Source: Sphingomonas donggukensis (GTDB lineage: Bacteria; Pseudomonadota; Alphaproteobacteria; Sphingomonadales; Sphingomonadaceae). From it: 64,000 bases of DNA. A program made the position numbers and the translations under genes. Location: positions 1,488,001 to 1,552,000 of the forward strand of contig NZ_CP098401.1 of NCBI RefSeq assembly GCF_023674425.1, written 5' to 3'. Position 1 is the first letter of the stretch, and every line of letters starts with the position of its first letter. The notes beneath the pieces were generated by a model that did no database searches, was not told the DNA's origin, and was given only the letters and a program-made list of their open reading frames with translations. This document shows positions 54,717-63,809 of this stretch, piece by piece.

Positions 54717-56342
54717 TCAGCCGGCCAGCGGCCGAATTTGCAGCCAGCCTTCATCCGAACCCTCCGCCCAAGTCAAGGTAAGGCGGCGCGTGGCGTGCTC
54801 CACGCCCATGTCCGGCCACCATGTCGCGGGCGCGTCCGACAGGGTGCCGCTGCCTTGAACCGCGATGGCGGCGTCGCCCCGCCGTACCAGGGCGATGCCG
54901 TCCGATATCGTAACCACGCATTCGGGGTGAAGCAGCAGCCCGACCGACACCGCGGCGTCCACGCGCGCGCTCAGGCGGTCGGTGATCCGGATCGCGTCCG
55001 CCGACACCTCGAAGCGACGGGTGGCGACCGGAGCCCCGGACAGGTGGCTGTAGCCGTCGTGCGTGCCCTCGAGCACGAAGCCGGCCTCGCCCGGTTGCCA
55101 CTGCGTGACGGTTACGTCGGGGCGACGCCCGCAACGGAAGGCACCAAAGAAATCGGCCTGCTCGGCCCCCGCGATCGCCAGCGCGGCATGGGCATGGGCG
55201 GCGCGCGACAGGCTGCGCCGCGGACCCGCGACATATTCGAAGACGCCCTGATCGACCACGAAGCGCAGTCCCGCGACCGACAGCTCGAACGTACCGATAT
55301 CGCCGTGGGCGTGCGCGGGCAGCGAATCGGCACCGATCCGCCCCATGTCGGCGATGATCGACCATGCCGGCAGGTGGGCGCCGTAATAGCCCGCTTCGCG
55401 GTAGGCGAAGACCGGCTGCGGCGCCGCCTCCGCAAAAGCCGCGGGGGGATAGGCCATGTGCAGGCCGGCGTCGTTGAACAGCGCCGCGCGCCCGTCGGGA
55501 TGCGCCAGGTCGACCGCCGCGCGCGTCATCGCCGCGATCGTCGCGCCGAGCCCCGGAAGCACTTCTCCCGCGGCGTGGCGGATCTCGATCAGATCGGCGA
55601 GCACCTGCGCGTGATAGGAGGGCGACAGTTCATAATGCACCCCGTCGCCCAGCACCTGCGTCGCCAGCTCGCGCCGCAACAGGCGCGTGCCGAGCGCGCG
55701 CCACTCCCCCGCCTCGGCCCCTGAAAACACCGCCGACGCCCAGAGCAGCGCCTTGATGTTCTTCATCAGGTGGTTGCCGCCCAGATCACGCTCGAGGTTG
55801 CGGGTCAGGAACCGCATCTGTCGGGCAAGGGCGTCGACGACGTCGCGCACGTCGCCCGCCCCGCCGGTCCGCGCCAGGAACTGCATCCAGCACACGACCC
55901 GGAGCGACAGCGCATAGCTGTTCCACGCATCGGCGAGCGTCTCGCGCGTGGCGCTGGGATGCGTGGCGATCCACTGGCGAATCAGGTCAAGGCCCGCGTC
56001 GCGGTCGAGCGCCTCCAGATATTCGAAATAATGGAGGTTCATGCGCCACAGCTGATCGGCGGCGCCTCGCGACGGCAGCGACCAGTCGACAGGATCGCCG
56101 ACATCGACACTGCGTCCGACGAAGGTGCAGCGCCAGCCGCCCTCCCCGCGCTCGATCAGGCCGGTGCGCGGCGGAAATACCGGCTGCGGCGGTTCGGGCG
56201 CCAAGGGTGGGGCGGGCTTTCCGGAGGTACGCAGGCCGATGCCCAGCCGCCGCTGCCCCGCCAGCCGGACGCGCCACAACAGCTGCGACACGGGCACGTA
56301 CCGCGCGAATTGCGCGGCGCGGATCAGCCGGCGCGCGCTCAT
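54717..56342 (-). CDS. Heparinase II/III-family protein (alginate-lyase-like)
   Basis: A 541-residue protein: an N-terminal (alpha/alpha) toroid with NLERDLGGNHLMKNIKALLW near 180-199 (Asn/His/Tyr set of the lyases) and ELSPSYHAQVLADLIE, and a C-terminal heparinase II/III beta-domain from about 340 (DSLPAHAHGDIGTFELSVAG and VVDQGVFEY). The family cleaves uronic-acid polymers by beta-elimination. There is no evident signal peptide, so a cytoplasmic or membrane-associated maturation role is possible. The ATG at 56342 overlaps the GT4 stop (ATGA). Confidence 0.92.
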   Translation of the reverse strand: MSARRLIRAAQFARYVPVSQLLWRVRLAGQRRLGIGLRTSGKPAPPLAPEPPQPVFPPRTGLIERGEGGWRCTFVGRSVDVGDPVDWSLPSRGAADQLWRMNLHYFEYLEALDRDAGLDLIRQWIATHPSATRETLADAWNSYALSLRVVCWMQFLARTGGAGDVRDVVDALARQMRFLTRNLERDLGGNHLMKNIKALLWASAVFSGAEAGEWRALGTRLLRRELATQVLGDGVHYELSPSYHAQVLADLIEIRHAAGEVLPGLGATIAAMTRAAVDLAHPDGRAALFNDAGLHMAYPPAAFAEAAPQPVFAYREAGYYGAHLPAWSIIADMGRIGADSLPAHAHGDIGTFELSVAGLRFVVDQGVFEYVAGPRRSLSRAAHAHAALAIAGAEQADFFGAFRCGRRPDVTVTQWQPGEAGFVLEGTHDGYSHLSGAPVATRRFEVSADAIRITDRLSARVDAAVSVGLLLHPECVVTISDGIALVRRGDAAIAVQGSGTLSDAPATWWPDMGVEHATRRLTLTWAEGSDEGWLQIRPLAG

Positions 56343-57568
56343 GCCTTCGCCGCGACCGCGGCCTCCAGCAACGCGAGATACCGTGCCGCGAGCACCGAGC
56401 GATCGAATTCCGCGCCGACATGCGTGCTGCCGCTGCTGCCCAACCGCGCGGCCAGCGCCGCATCGTCGGAGAGCGTGCGCACGGCATCCGCCAACGCCGC
56501 GCTGTCCTCGGGCGGGATCGCGATACCGGCATCGCCCGCCGCGAGCAGCGCCGCGGCCTCGCCCGCCACGCCCAGCACGATCGGCTTGGCCAGCGCCATC
56601 GCCTCGAACATCTTCGACGGGATTACGCTGCGAAACGTGTCGAAATCGCGAAGCACCACCAGCGCCGCGTCGGTCGCGCTCCAGACGGTCGGCATCGCGG
56701 CCTTGGGCTGCTGGCCCAGCATCACCACGTTCGTCAGGCCGCGGCGGTCGCGCTCGGCCTCCAGCCGCGCCTTTTCCGCGCCCGCCCCGACCAGCAGGAA
56801 CGCGATGTCCGCACGGTCGCGCAGGACCTCCGCCGCGTCGAGGATCGTGTCGAGTCCGTGCGCCATCCCGTGGGTGCCGACATAGGATGCGACGAATTTG
56901 CCGGTCAGGCCGTGTGCTGCGCGAAAGGCAGCGACGGCATCGCCTGTCGCCGGCCGGAAATGCGTCAGGTCGACACCGTTCTTGATGACGTCGATCGGCC
57001 CGGCGGGACGACGCGCGCGGACGTGATCGACGAAGCTGTCGGTAACGACGACCACCCGGTCGGCGGCGCGGTAGGCCGCCGCCTCGATCCGCTCCAGCAC
57101 GCGGATCGCGAAGCCGCGTCGCATCGCGCCGACCGCGATGATGCTTTCGGGCCAGAGGTCGCGGATTTCCAGCACCCACGGTCGCCGGCGCGATTTGAAC
57201 GCCCACCCCGCCAGCCCGGCGAAAAACTGCGGCGAGGTCGACACGACGACGTCGGCCCAGGGGATGCGGAACCGCTGGAGTACGACGGATACCAGGTACG
57301 ATACATAGCCGGCGATGCGCGGCAGGAATCCCTCGTTCGCGGCGAGCCACGTCCACACGCGGATCACCTCGACCCCGTCGATCGTCTCGCGCTGGAACAG
57401 GCGGTTGGCATAGCCGGGGAAGAGCCGGCCCGCGGGGTGGTTCGGGGTACAGGTGACGACGGTCACGCGGTGTCCCGCCGCGACCCAGGCCCGCGCGTTT
57501 TCCGAACAGCGCGACGCCGGGGCGTTCACCTCAGGCGGGTAGTAATGCGTCAGCAGCAGGATGTGCAT
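56339..57568 (-). CDS. WbuB-like glycosyltransferase family 4
   Basis: A 409-residue GT-B glycosyltransferase. The start LLLTHYYPPEVNAPASRCSE, the mid VLEIRDLWPESI near 123-134 and SYVGTHGMAHGLDTILDAA near 233-251 are the WbuB-like marks, and FRSVIPSKMFEAMALAKPI near 319-337 is the donor site. WbuB-type enzymes transfer an N-acetylated amino sugar (FucNAc in E. coli O26); the sugar here is not known. It begins 15 nt after the asnB stop. Confidence 0.95.
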   Translation of the reverse strand: MHILLLTHYYPPEVNAPASRCSENARAWVAAGHRVTVVTCTPNHPAGRLFPGYANRLFQRETIDGVEVIRVWTWLAANEGFLPRIAGYVSYLVSVVLQRFRIPWADVVVSTSPQFFAGLAGWAFKSRRRPWVLEIRDLWPESIIAVGAMRRGFAIRVLERIEAAAYRAADRVVVVTDSFVDHVRARRPAGPIDVIKNGVDLTHFRPATGDAVAAFRAAHGLTGKFVASYVGTHGMAHGLDTILDAAEVLRDRADIAFLLVGAGAEKARLEAERDRRGLTNVVMLGQQPKAAMPTVWSATDAALVVLRDFDTFRSVIPSKMFEAMALAKPIVLGVAGEAAALLAAGDAGIAIPPEDSAALADAVRTLSDDAALAARLGSSGSTHVGAEFDRSVLAARYLALLEAAVAAKA

Positions 57569-57583
57569 GGGCGGCGCAGCGGC

Positions 57584-59398
57584 TCACGCAGCGATCGGCG
57601 CGGCGGCGTCGCCGACGAAGAGCCCCGCGACATGCCGCGCCCACTGCCGCGCATCGCGCCGGTCGGGCGCCGACTGGCTGTTCGACAGCCACGAGGCGAC
57701 GGGAATGGAGAAGCCGGTCTTGGGCCGGTTGACGACATGGTCGGGCAGCGGCACCGACGGCGCCGCCGCCAGTGTCGCCTTCCCCAGGCCCGGCGTGATC
57801 GCGCCCATCATCGGCGCGACCTGGCCCAGCAGCGTGTAATCGACCAGCGGCACCCGGATTTCGAGCCCGTGAGCCATCCCCGCCCAGTCCGAATCGCGCA
57901 GCAACTGGTTGCGCATGTACAGCGAGGATTCGAGCGAGGCGACGCGCGCGACGTCGCTGCCCGCACCCACGGGCACCGCCCGTCCGATCAGCCCGAGGAT
58001 GTCCAGACGCTCCAGCCCCTCGGCCACGGTGTCGCGGTCGAGCACCGCGTCGAGCTCGAACGGCAGCAGCACCGCGCGGCGCAGCAGGTACGTGCCCGCC
58101 CAGCTGGCCGGCAGGTCGAACAGCCCGGCGAGCTTGGGATTGCGGTCGAGCAGCCGCGGTGCCAGCCGCTTCAGTGCCGCGCGTGCCACCGGGCCGAGGC
58201 CCGGCACCCGCGCCAGCGGCCCGGCGTAGCGGTGCGTCTGCGGCATCGTGCGGAAGCTGCTGTATCCGGCGAGCAGTTCGTCGCCGCCCAGCCCCGAAAG
58301 CGCGACCTTCAGCCCCAGCTCGCGCGTCGCCTTGCTGACGAACCAGCTGTTGATGCCGTCGATACTCGGCTGGTCCATCGCCGCGCCGATCGCGTCGATA
58401 TCGGCAGCGAACTCGGCGCCGGTGACCGTGCGCACGTGGTGGCGCGCGCCGTACAGGCGGGCGATCTCCGCGGCCAGCGGGGTCTCGTCGTTGTCGCGGC
58501 CGGCAAATTCCTCGAACCGCAGCGTCGTAGCGATCGGGGGCGCATCGGCGGCATCGCGCATCAGTCCGAGCAAGGCACCCGAATCGACGCCCGAGGACAG
58601 GAAGATGCCGACCTCGACATCGGCGACCAGATGCGCGCGGACGCTGTCCGCCAGTGCCGCCTGCACTGCGCCCGCATCGAACGCGCGTGGCTCCGCGCGG
58701 GCGATGCGGTCGACGACGGTCGCGTGCGGCACCGCAGGGCCGACCCCGCCTGCGTCGACCACGATCTTGTGCCCCGCCGGCACCGCGCTGATCGCGCGGT
58801 AGAGCGTGAACGGCTCGGGCACCGACCCCGTCATGTGAAACCCGACCAGCCCAGCCGGATCGATCGTCTGCGGGATCGCCGGATCGGCGAGCAATGCCTT
58901 CACCTGCGAGGCGAAGCGGATGCAGCCGCCGACGTCGGCGATGTACAGCGGCTTGATTCCGTACGGATCGCGGGCGAGCAGCAGGCGCCGCCGCTCCATG
59001 TCCCACAGCGCGATCGCGTACATGCCGCGCAGCCGGTCGAGCATCGCATCGCCGTCGCGGTCGTAGAGCGCCAGCAGCACCTCGGTATCGCTATGCCCGC
59101 GGAAGACCCGCCCCTCGGCCTCCAGTTCGGCCTGGAGGGCGGCGTAATTGTAGATTTCGCCGTTGAAGACGATCGCATGGCGCCCGTCGCGGCTGAGCAT
59201 CGGCTGGAAGCCGGCGTCGGACAGGTCGATGATCGACAGCCGGCGATGCGCCAGCCCGACCCGCGCGTCACCGGCGACCCACAGCCCCGCCCCGTCCGGC
59301 CCGCGCGCCGTCATCCGGTCGCGCACCGCAGCCAGCGTCTCCCGCGCAGGCGTTACGGCGGCGTCGCGATACGCGAAATATCCGGCGAGACCGCACAT
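57584..59398 (-). CDS. asnB: Glutamine-hydrolysing asparagine synthase-like amidotransferase
   Basis: A 604-residue AsnB-type enzyme. The N-terminal glutaminase begins MCGLAGYF with the catalytic Cys2; FNGEIYNYAAL near 96-106 is the glutamine site. The synthetase domain has the ATP motif FLSSGVDSGALLG near 268-280, with Ser for Gly in SGGxDS, and LSGLGGDELLAGYSSF. In polysaccharide loci such proteins are thought to amidate uronic acids rather than make asparagine. WecBC in this window supplies a possible uronic acid. Its ATG overlaps the polymerase stop by one base. Confidence 0.92.
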   Translation of the reverse strand: MCGLAGYFAYRDAAVTPARETLAAVRDRMTARGPDGAGLWVAGDARVGLAHRRLSIIDLSDAGFQPMLSRDGRHAIVFNGEIYNYAALQAELEAEGRVFRGHSDTEVLLALYDRDGDAMLDRLRGMYAIALWDMERRRLLLARDPYGIKPLYIADVGGCIRFASQVKALLADPAIPQTIDPAGLVGFHMTGSVPEPFTLYRAISAVPAGHKIVVDAGGVGPAVPHATVVDRIARAEPRAFDAGAVQAALADSVRAHLVADVEVGIFLSSGVDSGALLGLMRDAADAPPIATTLRFEEFAGRDNDETPLAAEIARLYGARHHVRTVTGAEFAADIDAIGAAMDQPSIDGINSWFVSKATRELGLKVALSGLGGDELLAGYSSFRTMPQTHRYAGPLARVPGLGPVARAALKRLAPRLLDRNPKLAGLFDLPASWAGTYLLRRAVLLPFELDAVLDRDTVAEGLERLDILGLIGRAVPVGAGSDVARVASLESSLYMRNQLLRDSDWAGMAHGLEIRVPLVDYTLLGQVAPMMGAITPGLGKATLAAAPSVPLPDHVVNRPKTGFSIPVASWLSNSQSAPDRRDARQWARHVAGLFVGDAAAPIAA

Positions 59399-60939
59399 CA
59401 GGCGGCGGCCCGCGCGGCGACCGTCATGCGCTGTCGCATGATCAGCTCGTTGGCGATCGTCAGACCGTAGTGCAGCACGATCGACAACACCGCGCCCGGG
59501 ATGATGTCGATCGCCAACAACCCGTCGATGCGCGTGCCCGACCGGATCCCCAGCAACACCACCGGCATGAGGTGCCACGCGCGAGAGGTCATCACCGCCA
59601 CGCTGTAGAACGACCAGAAGCTCATGATGAGGCCGAACCCGGCGGCCGCCGCCAGCACGCCGACCCAACCGGCGTTCCAATATGCCTCCGCGGGTATGCC
59701 TGGGCTCGACTGGGAGTTCTCATTGCCGGTGGCCAGGAAATTGAACTTGGCGCCAATCTCCGTGATCACCGGCTTTTCCCGCCAAATCGCCCGCGGAACG
59801 AGCGTGATAAGTATCAGCTTGTACGAATCGCCCGGGACGCCATTGTCATACTGGTTGATGGCAAAGGAACCCGCCGGGAAATAGGCGATGCGCGCCCAAC
59901 TCAAACTGACGTCGCTGTCTTCGACCGCGGCCTTGTCCTCGCTCAGATAGGTCGAGATGATGGACAGGCTGCGCGATATCTGCGGCTGCCGATTGCCCGT
60001 GAATTCCCAATCCATCGACCGGCCGTAGCCGGTCAGTGGCTGCAGGAAGACGAAAAGCGCCGCAGCGGTCGCGCCGGCAATGGCAGCCGCCCTGAACGAC
60101 GGCCGGGCGTAGATGTATCCCAACGACATCAAAATCACCGGAAACACCGCATTGGACTTGTTGAATTGCAGTGTCGCAATGAAAATTTCCGCCGCGACGA
60201 GTAATATGATCCAAAGATATTTACGCGAACCGATGCTGACATAGTGCGCAACAAGCAGAGCGTAACCAAGGCTGGCGATATTCTCGAAGGTCGCCATGAT
60301 AACGGGCGCACTGGAGTCGACGCCCGTCAGCAGAGGCACAATGCTCACGACAAGTTTGATCGGGATCCCGATCAGAAGAATTACGAAACCGGCATCACGG
60401 ATTGACAGTGCGCATGGGCGAATACTGAAACGTGCGGCTTCGGAAGGTACTGCGCCGGACGTGGGACGACGTCCCACGCGCCACTGGGCGACCGCACATG
60501 ATATCCGGAGGGTGGAAAGCACAACAAGACTGAAGGTCGCGCAGACTGCCGTGTATTTGAGCGAGTCGGCTGGATAAGTCTTGAAGAAGCCGTTGGCGTA
60601 ATCCACCGTTTCCGCCGACGCGAGCAGTGGCAACATCGATCCGATGCCCGTGTAAAGGATGGTCACAACACGCCACCACATCAACGGCGCCCAGAGCGTG
60701 GCGCTGTCGCGTGAGACCATCGTCACCACCCCCGTCGCCAATCCGACGGAAAGTATCGGCGAAACGACATAATTCCAGTTCGGGGAAACAAACTGCCCAT
60801 CGGACAGAGCGACGAGGGCAATAAGGCAGGCAAACCCGACGAGCGCCAGTTCGACTATGCTCGGCTGCAATGCCCCGGCGAGTGCCATCGGCGCTCGTCG
60901 ATACGATCGCTGCCGGGACGGTTGGTCGTTCAAATACAT
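59398..60939 (-). CDS. Wzy-like O-antigen/exopolysaccharide polymerase
   Basis: A 513-residue membrane protein with about twelve helices and no soluble domain. The long loop near 330-430 (GRSMDWEFTGNRQPQISRSL, then PGDSYKLILITLVPRAIW) and the ending ELIMRQRMTVAARA fit Wzy-type polymerases of the O-antigen polymerase (OatA-unrelated) group. Start at 60939 (MYLNDQPSRQ) is taken, with a weak ribosome site; the frame is open further up but overlaps the divergent metallophosphoesterase. It is the first gene of the ten-gene operon. Confidence 0.88.
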   Translation of the reverse strand: MYLNDQPSRQRSYRRAPMALAGALQPSIVELALVGFACLIALVALSDGQFVSPNWNYVVSPILSVGLATGVVTMVSRDSATLWAPLMWWRVVTILYTGIGSMLPLLASAETVDYANGFFKTYPADSLKYTAVCATFSLVVLSTLRISCAVAQWRVGRRPTSGAVPSEAARFSIRPCALSIRDAGFVILLIGIPIKLVVSIVPLLTGVDSSAPVIMATFENIASLGYALLVAHYVSIGSRKYLWIILLVAAEIFIATLQFNKSNAVFPVILMSLGYIYARPSFRAAAIAGATAAALFVFLQPLTGYGRSMDWEFTGNRQPQISRSLSIISTYLSEDKAAVEDSDVSLSWARIAYFPAGSFAINQYDNGVPGDSYKLILITLVPRAIWREKPVITEIGAKFNFLATGNENSQSSPGIPAEAYWNAGWVGVLAAAAGFGLIMSFWSFYSVAVMTSRAWHLMPVVLLGIRSGTRIDGLLAIDIIPGAVLSIVLHYGLTIANELIMRQRMTVAARAAA

Positions 60940-61083
60940 CCGGTCACTGCCGCCTTCGTCGCAGGGTTTGCCCCGAGCCTCTAGACAATGGTGCGGTCGC
61001 GCGCCAGACACGCCTTTCTCCGCCTGACATCCGAGCGAACGCGACGTCGATCCGTCCGCTCCCCTCCTGCTCGCAGACCCCGC

Positions 61084-61860
61084 ATGCGCTTTTTCCGCTC
61101 CCGACAAAAGGTCGATGCCAAACTTCCCGCCGATGCCAGCGCGGCGCGCGTACCGGAGGGTGTTCTCGTACATGCGATCGGTGACGTCCACGGACGGCTC
61201 GACCTGCTGTCCGAGCTTCTCGGGCGCATTGCTGACGACGTCGCCCTCCGCGATCCTTCCGAACATCGCATCGTCCTGCTCGGCGACCTTATCGACCGGG
61301 GCCCCGATTCCGCTGGAGTCGTGGAATTGTGCGCGACGTACGACTGGCGCGAAAGTCGGCCCGATTTCGTCATCGGCAACCACGAAGAATTGATGCTGAA
61401 CGTCCTGGACGGCGATCCGAGCGGGATCCGTTTCTGGATAGACAATGGCGGCGATGCCACGCTCCGCAGCTATGGCCTGCCACCCGACATTATCGACCAG
61501 GGCACTGCCGAGCAGATCATGGCCGCGCTGTCAGCGCGCGTGCCTGCACATCACATCCGGTTTCTGCACGCTTTATGCGACTATTTGACGATCGGGGACT
61601 ATTGGTTCGTCCACGCGGGCATCCGTCCGGGCCTCCCTCTGGCGCGTCAGAAACCTAAAGATCTGAGGTGGATCCGTGGCGCTTTTCTGGACCACGCCGA
61701 ACCGCATGGCGGCATCGTCGTTCACGGCCATACGATCAGCCCCGAGGTCGATGCGCAGCCCAACCGCATAGGCATCGACACCGGCGCGTATGAAACCGGC
61801 CGGCTAACCGCGCTCGGACTGTGGAATACCGAGCGTTGGCATTTGCAGACGGGAAGGTGA
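61084..61860 (+). CDS. PPP-type metallophosphoesterase (Ser/Thr protein phosphatase-like)
   Basis: A 258-residue cytoplasmic-looking phosphatase with all metal motifs: AIGDVHGRLDL (GDxHG) near 31-41, LLGDLIDRGPDS near 65-76, GNHEEL near 97-102, HAG near 182 and VVHGHT near 218-223. It resembles bacterial PrpA/PrpE or diadenosine-tetraphosphatase-like enzymes. The ATG at 61084 (MRFFRSRQ) is preferred over the in-frame codon at 60988. It is divergent from the ten-gene polysaccharide operon. Confidence 0.9.
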   Translation: MRFFRSRQKVDAKLPADASAARVPEGVLVHAIGDVHGRLDLLSELLGRIADDVALRDPSEHRIVLLGDLIDRGPDSAGVVELCATYDWRESRPDFVIGNHEELMLNVLDGDPSGIRFWIDNGGDATLRSYGLPPDIIDQGTAEQIMAALSARVPAHHIRFLHALCDYLTIGDYWFVHAGIRPGLPLARQKPKDLRWIRGAFLDHAEPHGGIVVHGHTISPEVDAQPNRIGIDTGAYETGRLTALGLWNTERWHLQTGR

Positions 61861-61896
61861 CGCGCCTCGCCGCCGATCGTCAAGCACGTCGTTTCC

Positions 61897-63090
61897 TCAC
61901 GAAGCCGCCGCAACCCCGAGATCGCCTCGCGCTGACAGACGCTGCGTCTTGCCGAAGTCGCGCCAGGGCGCCTCGATCCATCGATACGTGACGGCCGATA
62001 CCAGCAGGACGGCGAACGTGCTGACCAACACCAGCGCGTCGCCGATCCAGGTTTCCGTCGTCAGGTCGATCGATCCCATCGCCCGCTTGCGCGCAACGTC
62101 GAACACGGTCTGAACCAGGGCATGGGTCAGGTACACCGAGTAGGATAATGTTCCGAGCCATAGGAGGGGACCGATCGAAAGGCACCGCGACACAAAGCTG
62201 TCGGGGCCGCCTGCCAGCGCCAGGATCGCGGCGGCAAATGCGAACGGAATGAGCATCGTGGACACACCGTAGCCGCCGACGACAATCACCATTGCGATCA
62301 CAACCGCCGACGCCATCACCTGGACGGCACTGGAAACTTCCCCCTTGCCGCCGATCTCCCGCTTGCGCACCAGCCACCAGATGCCGACCCCCAAAGCGAA
62401 GCTGTACGTACAGCGAAAGACGCGCAGCGTGACATCCCCGCCCAGTCCGACGTCGTGGCGGAAGAGGAGGAGAACCGCGGCCGAAGCGATGCCAAGCGCC
62501 AGATGAGCCAGGACGCGGCGGCCCGGCGTCGCCACGAGCGAACATATCAACCCGAATGCAATGTAGGCGGCAACTTCGGTGCTGATGCTCCAACTCGCGG
62601 TATTCAGAACGGCATCGCCCGACACGCCCCAAGCGTGCACGAGGAAGACGTTTGATGCCGCAAGCCACCACCAGTCCGCGTTTATCTTCATCGTCTCGAT
62701 CGTCGATGCCGGTTCCATCACGTACCTGACGCCGATCAGGGCAAGCGTGGCGAGCGTGGTGACGATGTGCAACGGATACAGGCGAAAAAACCGGCGTCTC
62801 GCGAACGTTGCGACTGCGGCGCGATCCCGCATCCGTTCGATGAAGGCGTTGGCGATCACGAACCCCGATAGCACGAAGAAGAAATCAACGAACAACCAGC
62901 TGTGCCGGACGAGCGGGGCCGACCGGAACGACCAGTCCCACGGGATGTGCATGACGGCGACCATCAAAGCGCAAATGCCGCGGCATGTCTCGAGCGCAGG
63001 ATAGAACCGCGTGCTCCGTGGCATGTTCAACGCAGCGGTCGGATCGACGACCCCGTCGCCGGGGCTGTTCGGCATCGATTCAATCGTCAT
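61897..63090 (-). CDS. OafA/YrhL-type membrane acyltransferase (acyltransferase family 3)
   Basis: A 397-residue protein with ten to eleven helices. YPALETCRGICALMVAVMHI near 30-49 holds the catalytic His, LFVDFFFVLSGFVIANAF near 66-83 is the next hallmark, then RRFFRLYPLHIVTT near 98-111 and WSISTEVAAYI near 165-175. It adds O-acetyl or another acyl group to the glycan in the membrane. The ATG at 63090 overlaps the stop of the methyltransferase (ATGA). It lacks an SGNH domain. Confidence 0.94.
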   Translation of the reverse strand: MTIESMPNSPGDGVVDPTAALNMPRSTRFYPALETCRGICALMVAVMHIPWDWSFRSAPLVRHSWLFVDFFFVLSGFVIANAFIERMRDRAAVATFARRRFFRLYPLHIVTTLATLALIGVRYVMEPASTIETMKINADWWWLAASNVFLVHAWGVSGDAVLNTASWSISTEVAAYIAFGLICSLVATPGRRVLAHLALGIASAAVLLLFRHDVGLGGDVTLRVFRCTYSFALGVGIWWLVRKREIGGKGEVSSAVQVMASAVVIAMVIVVGGYGVSTMLIPFAFAAAILALAGGPDSFVSRCLSIGPLLWLGTLSYSVYLTHALVQTVFDVARKRAMGSIDLTTETWIGDALVLVSTFAVLLVSAVTYRWIEAPWRDFGKTQRLSARGDLGVAAAS

Positions 63091-63809
63091 GGCGTACCCG
63101 TAGCATCTGCATCCACCCCCCGCCGACCCACCGCGACCAGCAGCATCTGCCCGCCGCGGTCGAGCCCCAGTGCGCGGCGCAGCCATGCAGGGCCCGGTGG
63201 GACGGCATAATCGGTCGTCTCGATCATCTCCAGCCCGCAGCGCGCGAAGATGTCGCGCATCTCCGCTTCGGTCGCAAGCGAGCGGACGTGCGCGTAATAT
63301 CGCGGTCGGCGCGTCAGGCGAAACGCCAGGCGTTCGATCCGCCGATAGCGCGACGCGGCGTTGGGCAGCGACAGGAGCAGCCGCCCACCGACCGGCAGCA
63401 GCCGCGCCAGGCGCGCGACCTCACCCTCCAGATCGGGAAGATATTCGAGCACGCTGGAGCTCATCACGACGTCCACGCTGCCTGCGGGCCGCGTCGACAG
63501 CGTTTCGAGCAGCGCCACGTCGAAACGCACGTCGGCCTGCGGGCTGGCCGCCGCGCGCTTGCGGCACAGCGCGATCATCGCCGGGCTGCCGTCGATCCCC
63601 TCGACCCGAGCGCCGCGATCCGCAGCCTCGAAACTGAAGGTGCCCGCGCCGCAGCCCGCGTCGAGCACCCGGTCGCCGCCGTGCACGTGCCGCGCGATCA
63701 GTCCGCGCCACACCGCCAGCCGCTCGCGGAATCGCGGCGACCGGTCATAGCCGGCGGCGAAGTCCTCGGCGATCGAAGTGTGCCAATCCACGGCATCGGT
63801 GGTGTTCAT
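63087..63809 (-). CDS. Class I SAM-dependent methyltransferase
   Basis: A 240-residue methyltransferase with VLDAGCGAGTFSFEAADRG near 48-66 (SAM loop), VVMSSSVLEYLPD near 114-126 and LLPVGGRLLLSLPN near 137-150, then an extension with RYRRIERLAFRLTRRPRYYA. The start (ATG 63809, MNTTDAVDW) overlaps the stop of the glycosylphosphotransferase (ATGA) and its own stop overlaps the acyltransferase start. It probably methylates a sugar of the polymer. Confidence 0.9.
   Translation of the reverse strand: MNTTDAVDWHTSIAEDFAAGYDRSPRFRERLAVWRGLIARHVHGGDRVLDAGCGAGTFSFEAADRGARVEGIDGSPAMIALCRKRAAASPQADVRFDVALLETLSTRPAGSVDVVMSSSVLEYLPDLEGEVARLARLLPVGGRLLLSLPNAASRYRRIERLAFRLTRRPRYYAHVRSLATEAEMRDIFARCGLEMIETTDYAVPPGPAWLRRALGLDRGGQMLLVAVGRRGVDADATGTP

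Noticed and set aside
56207..59470. Very long open frame on the plus strand opposite the polysaccharide genes.
   Set aside because: It runs antisense to four well-identified genes and shows Arg/Ala/Gly bias typical of GC-rich antisense frames.
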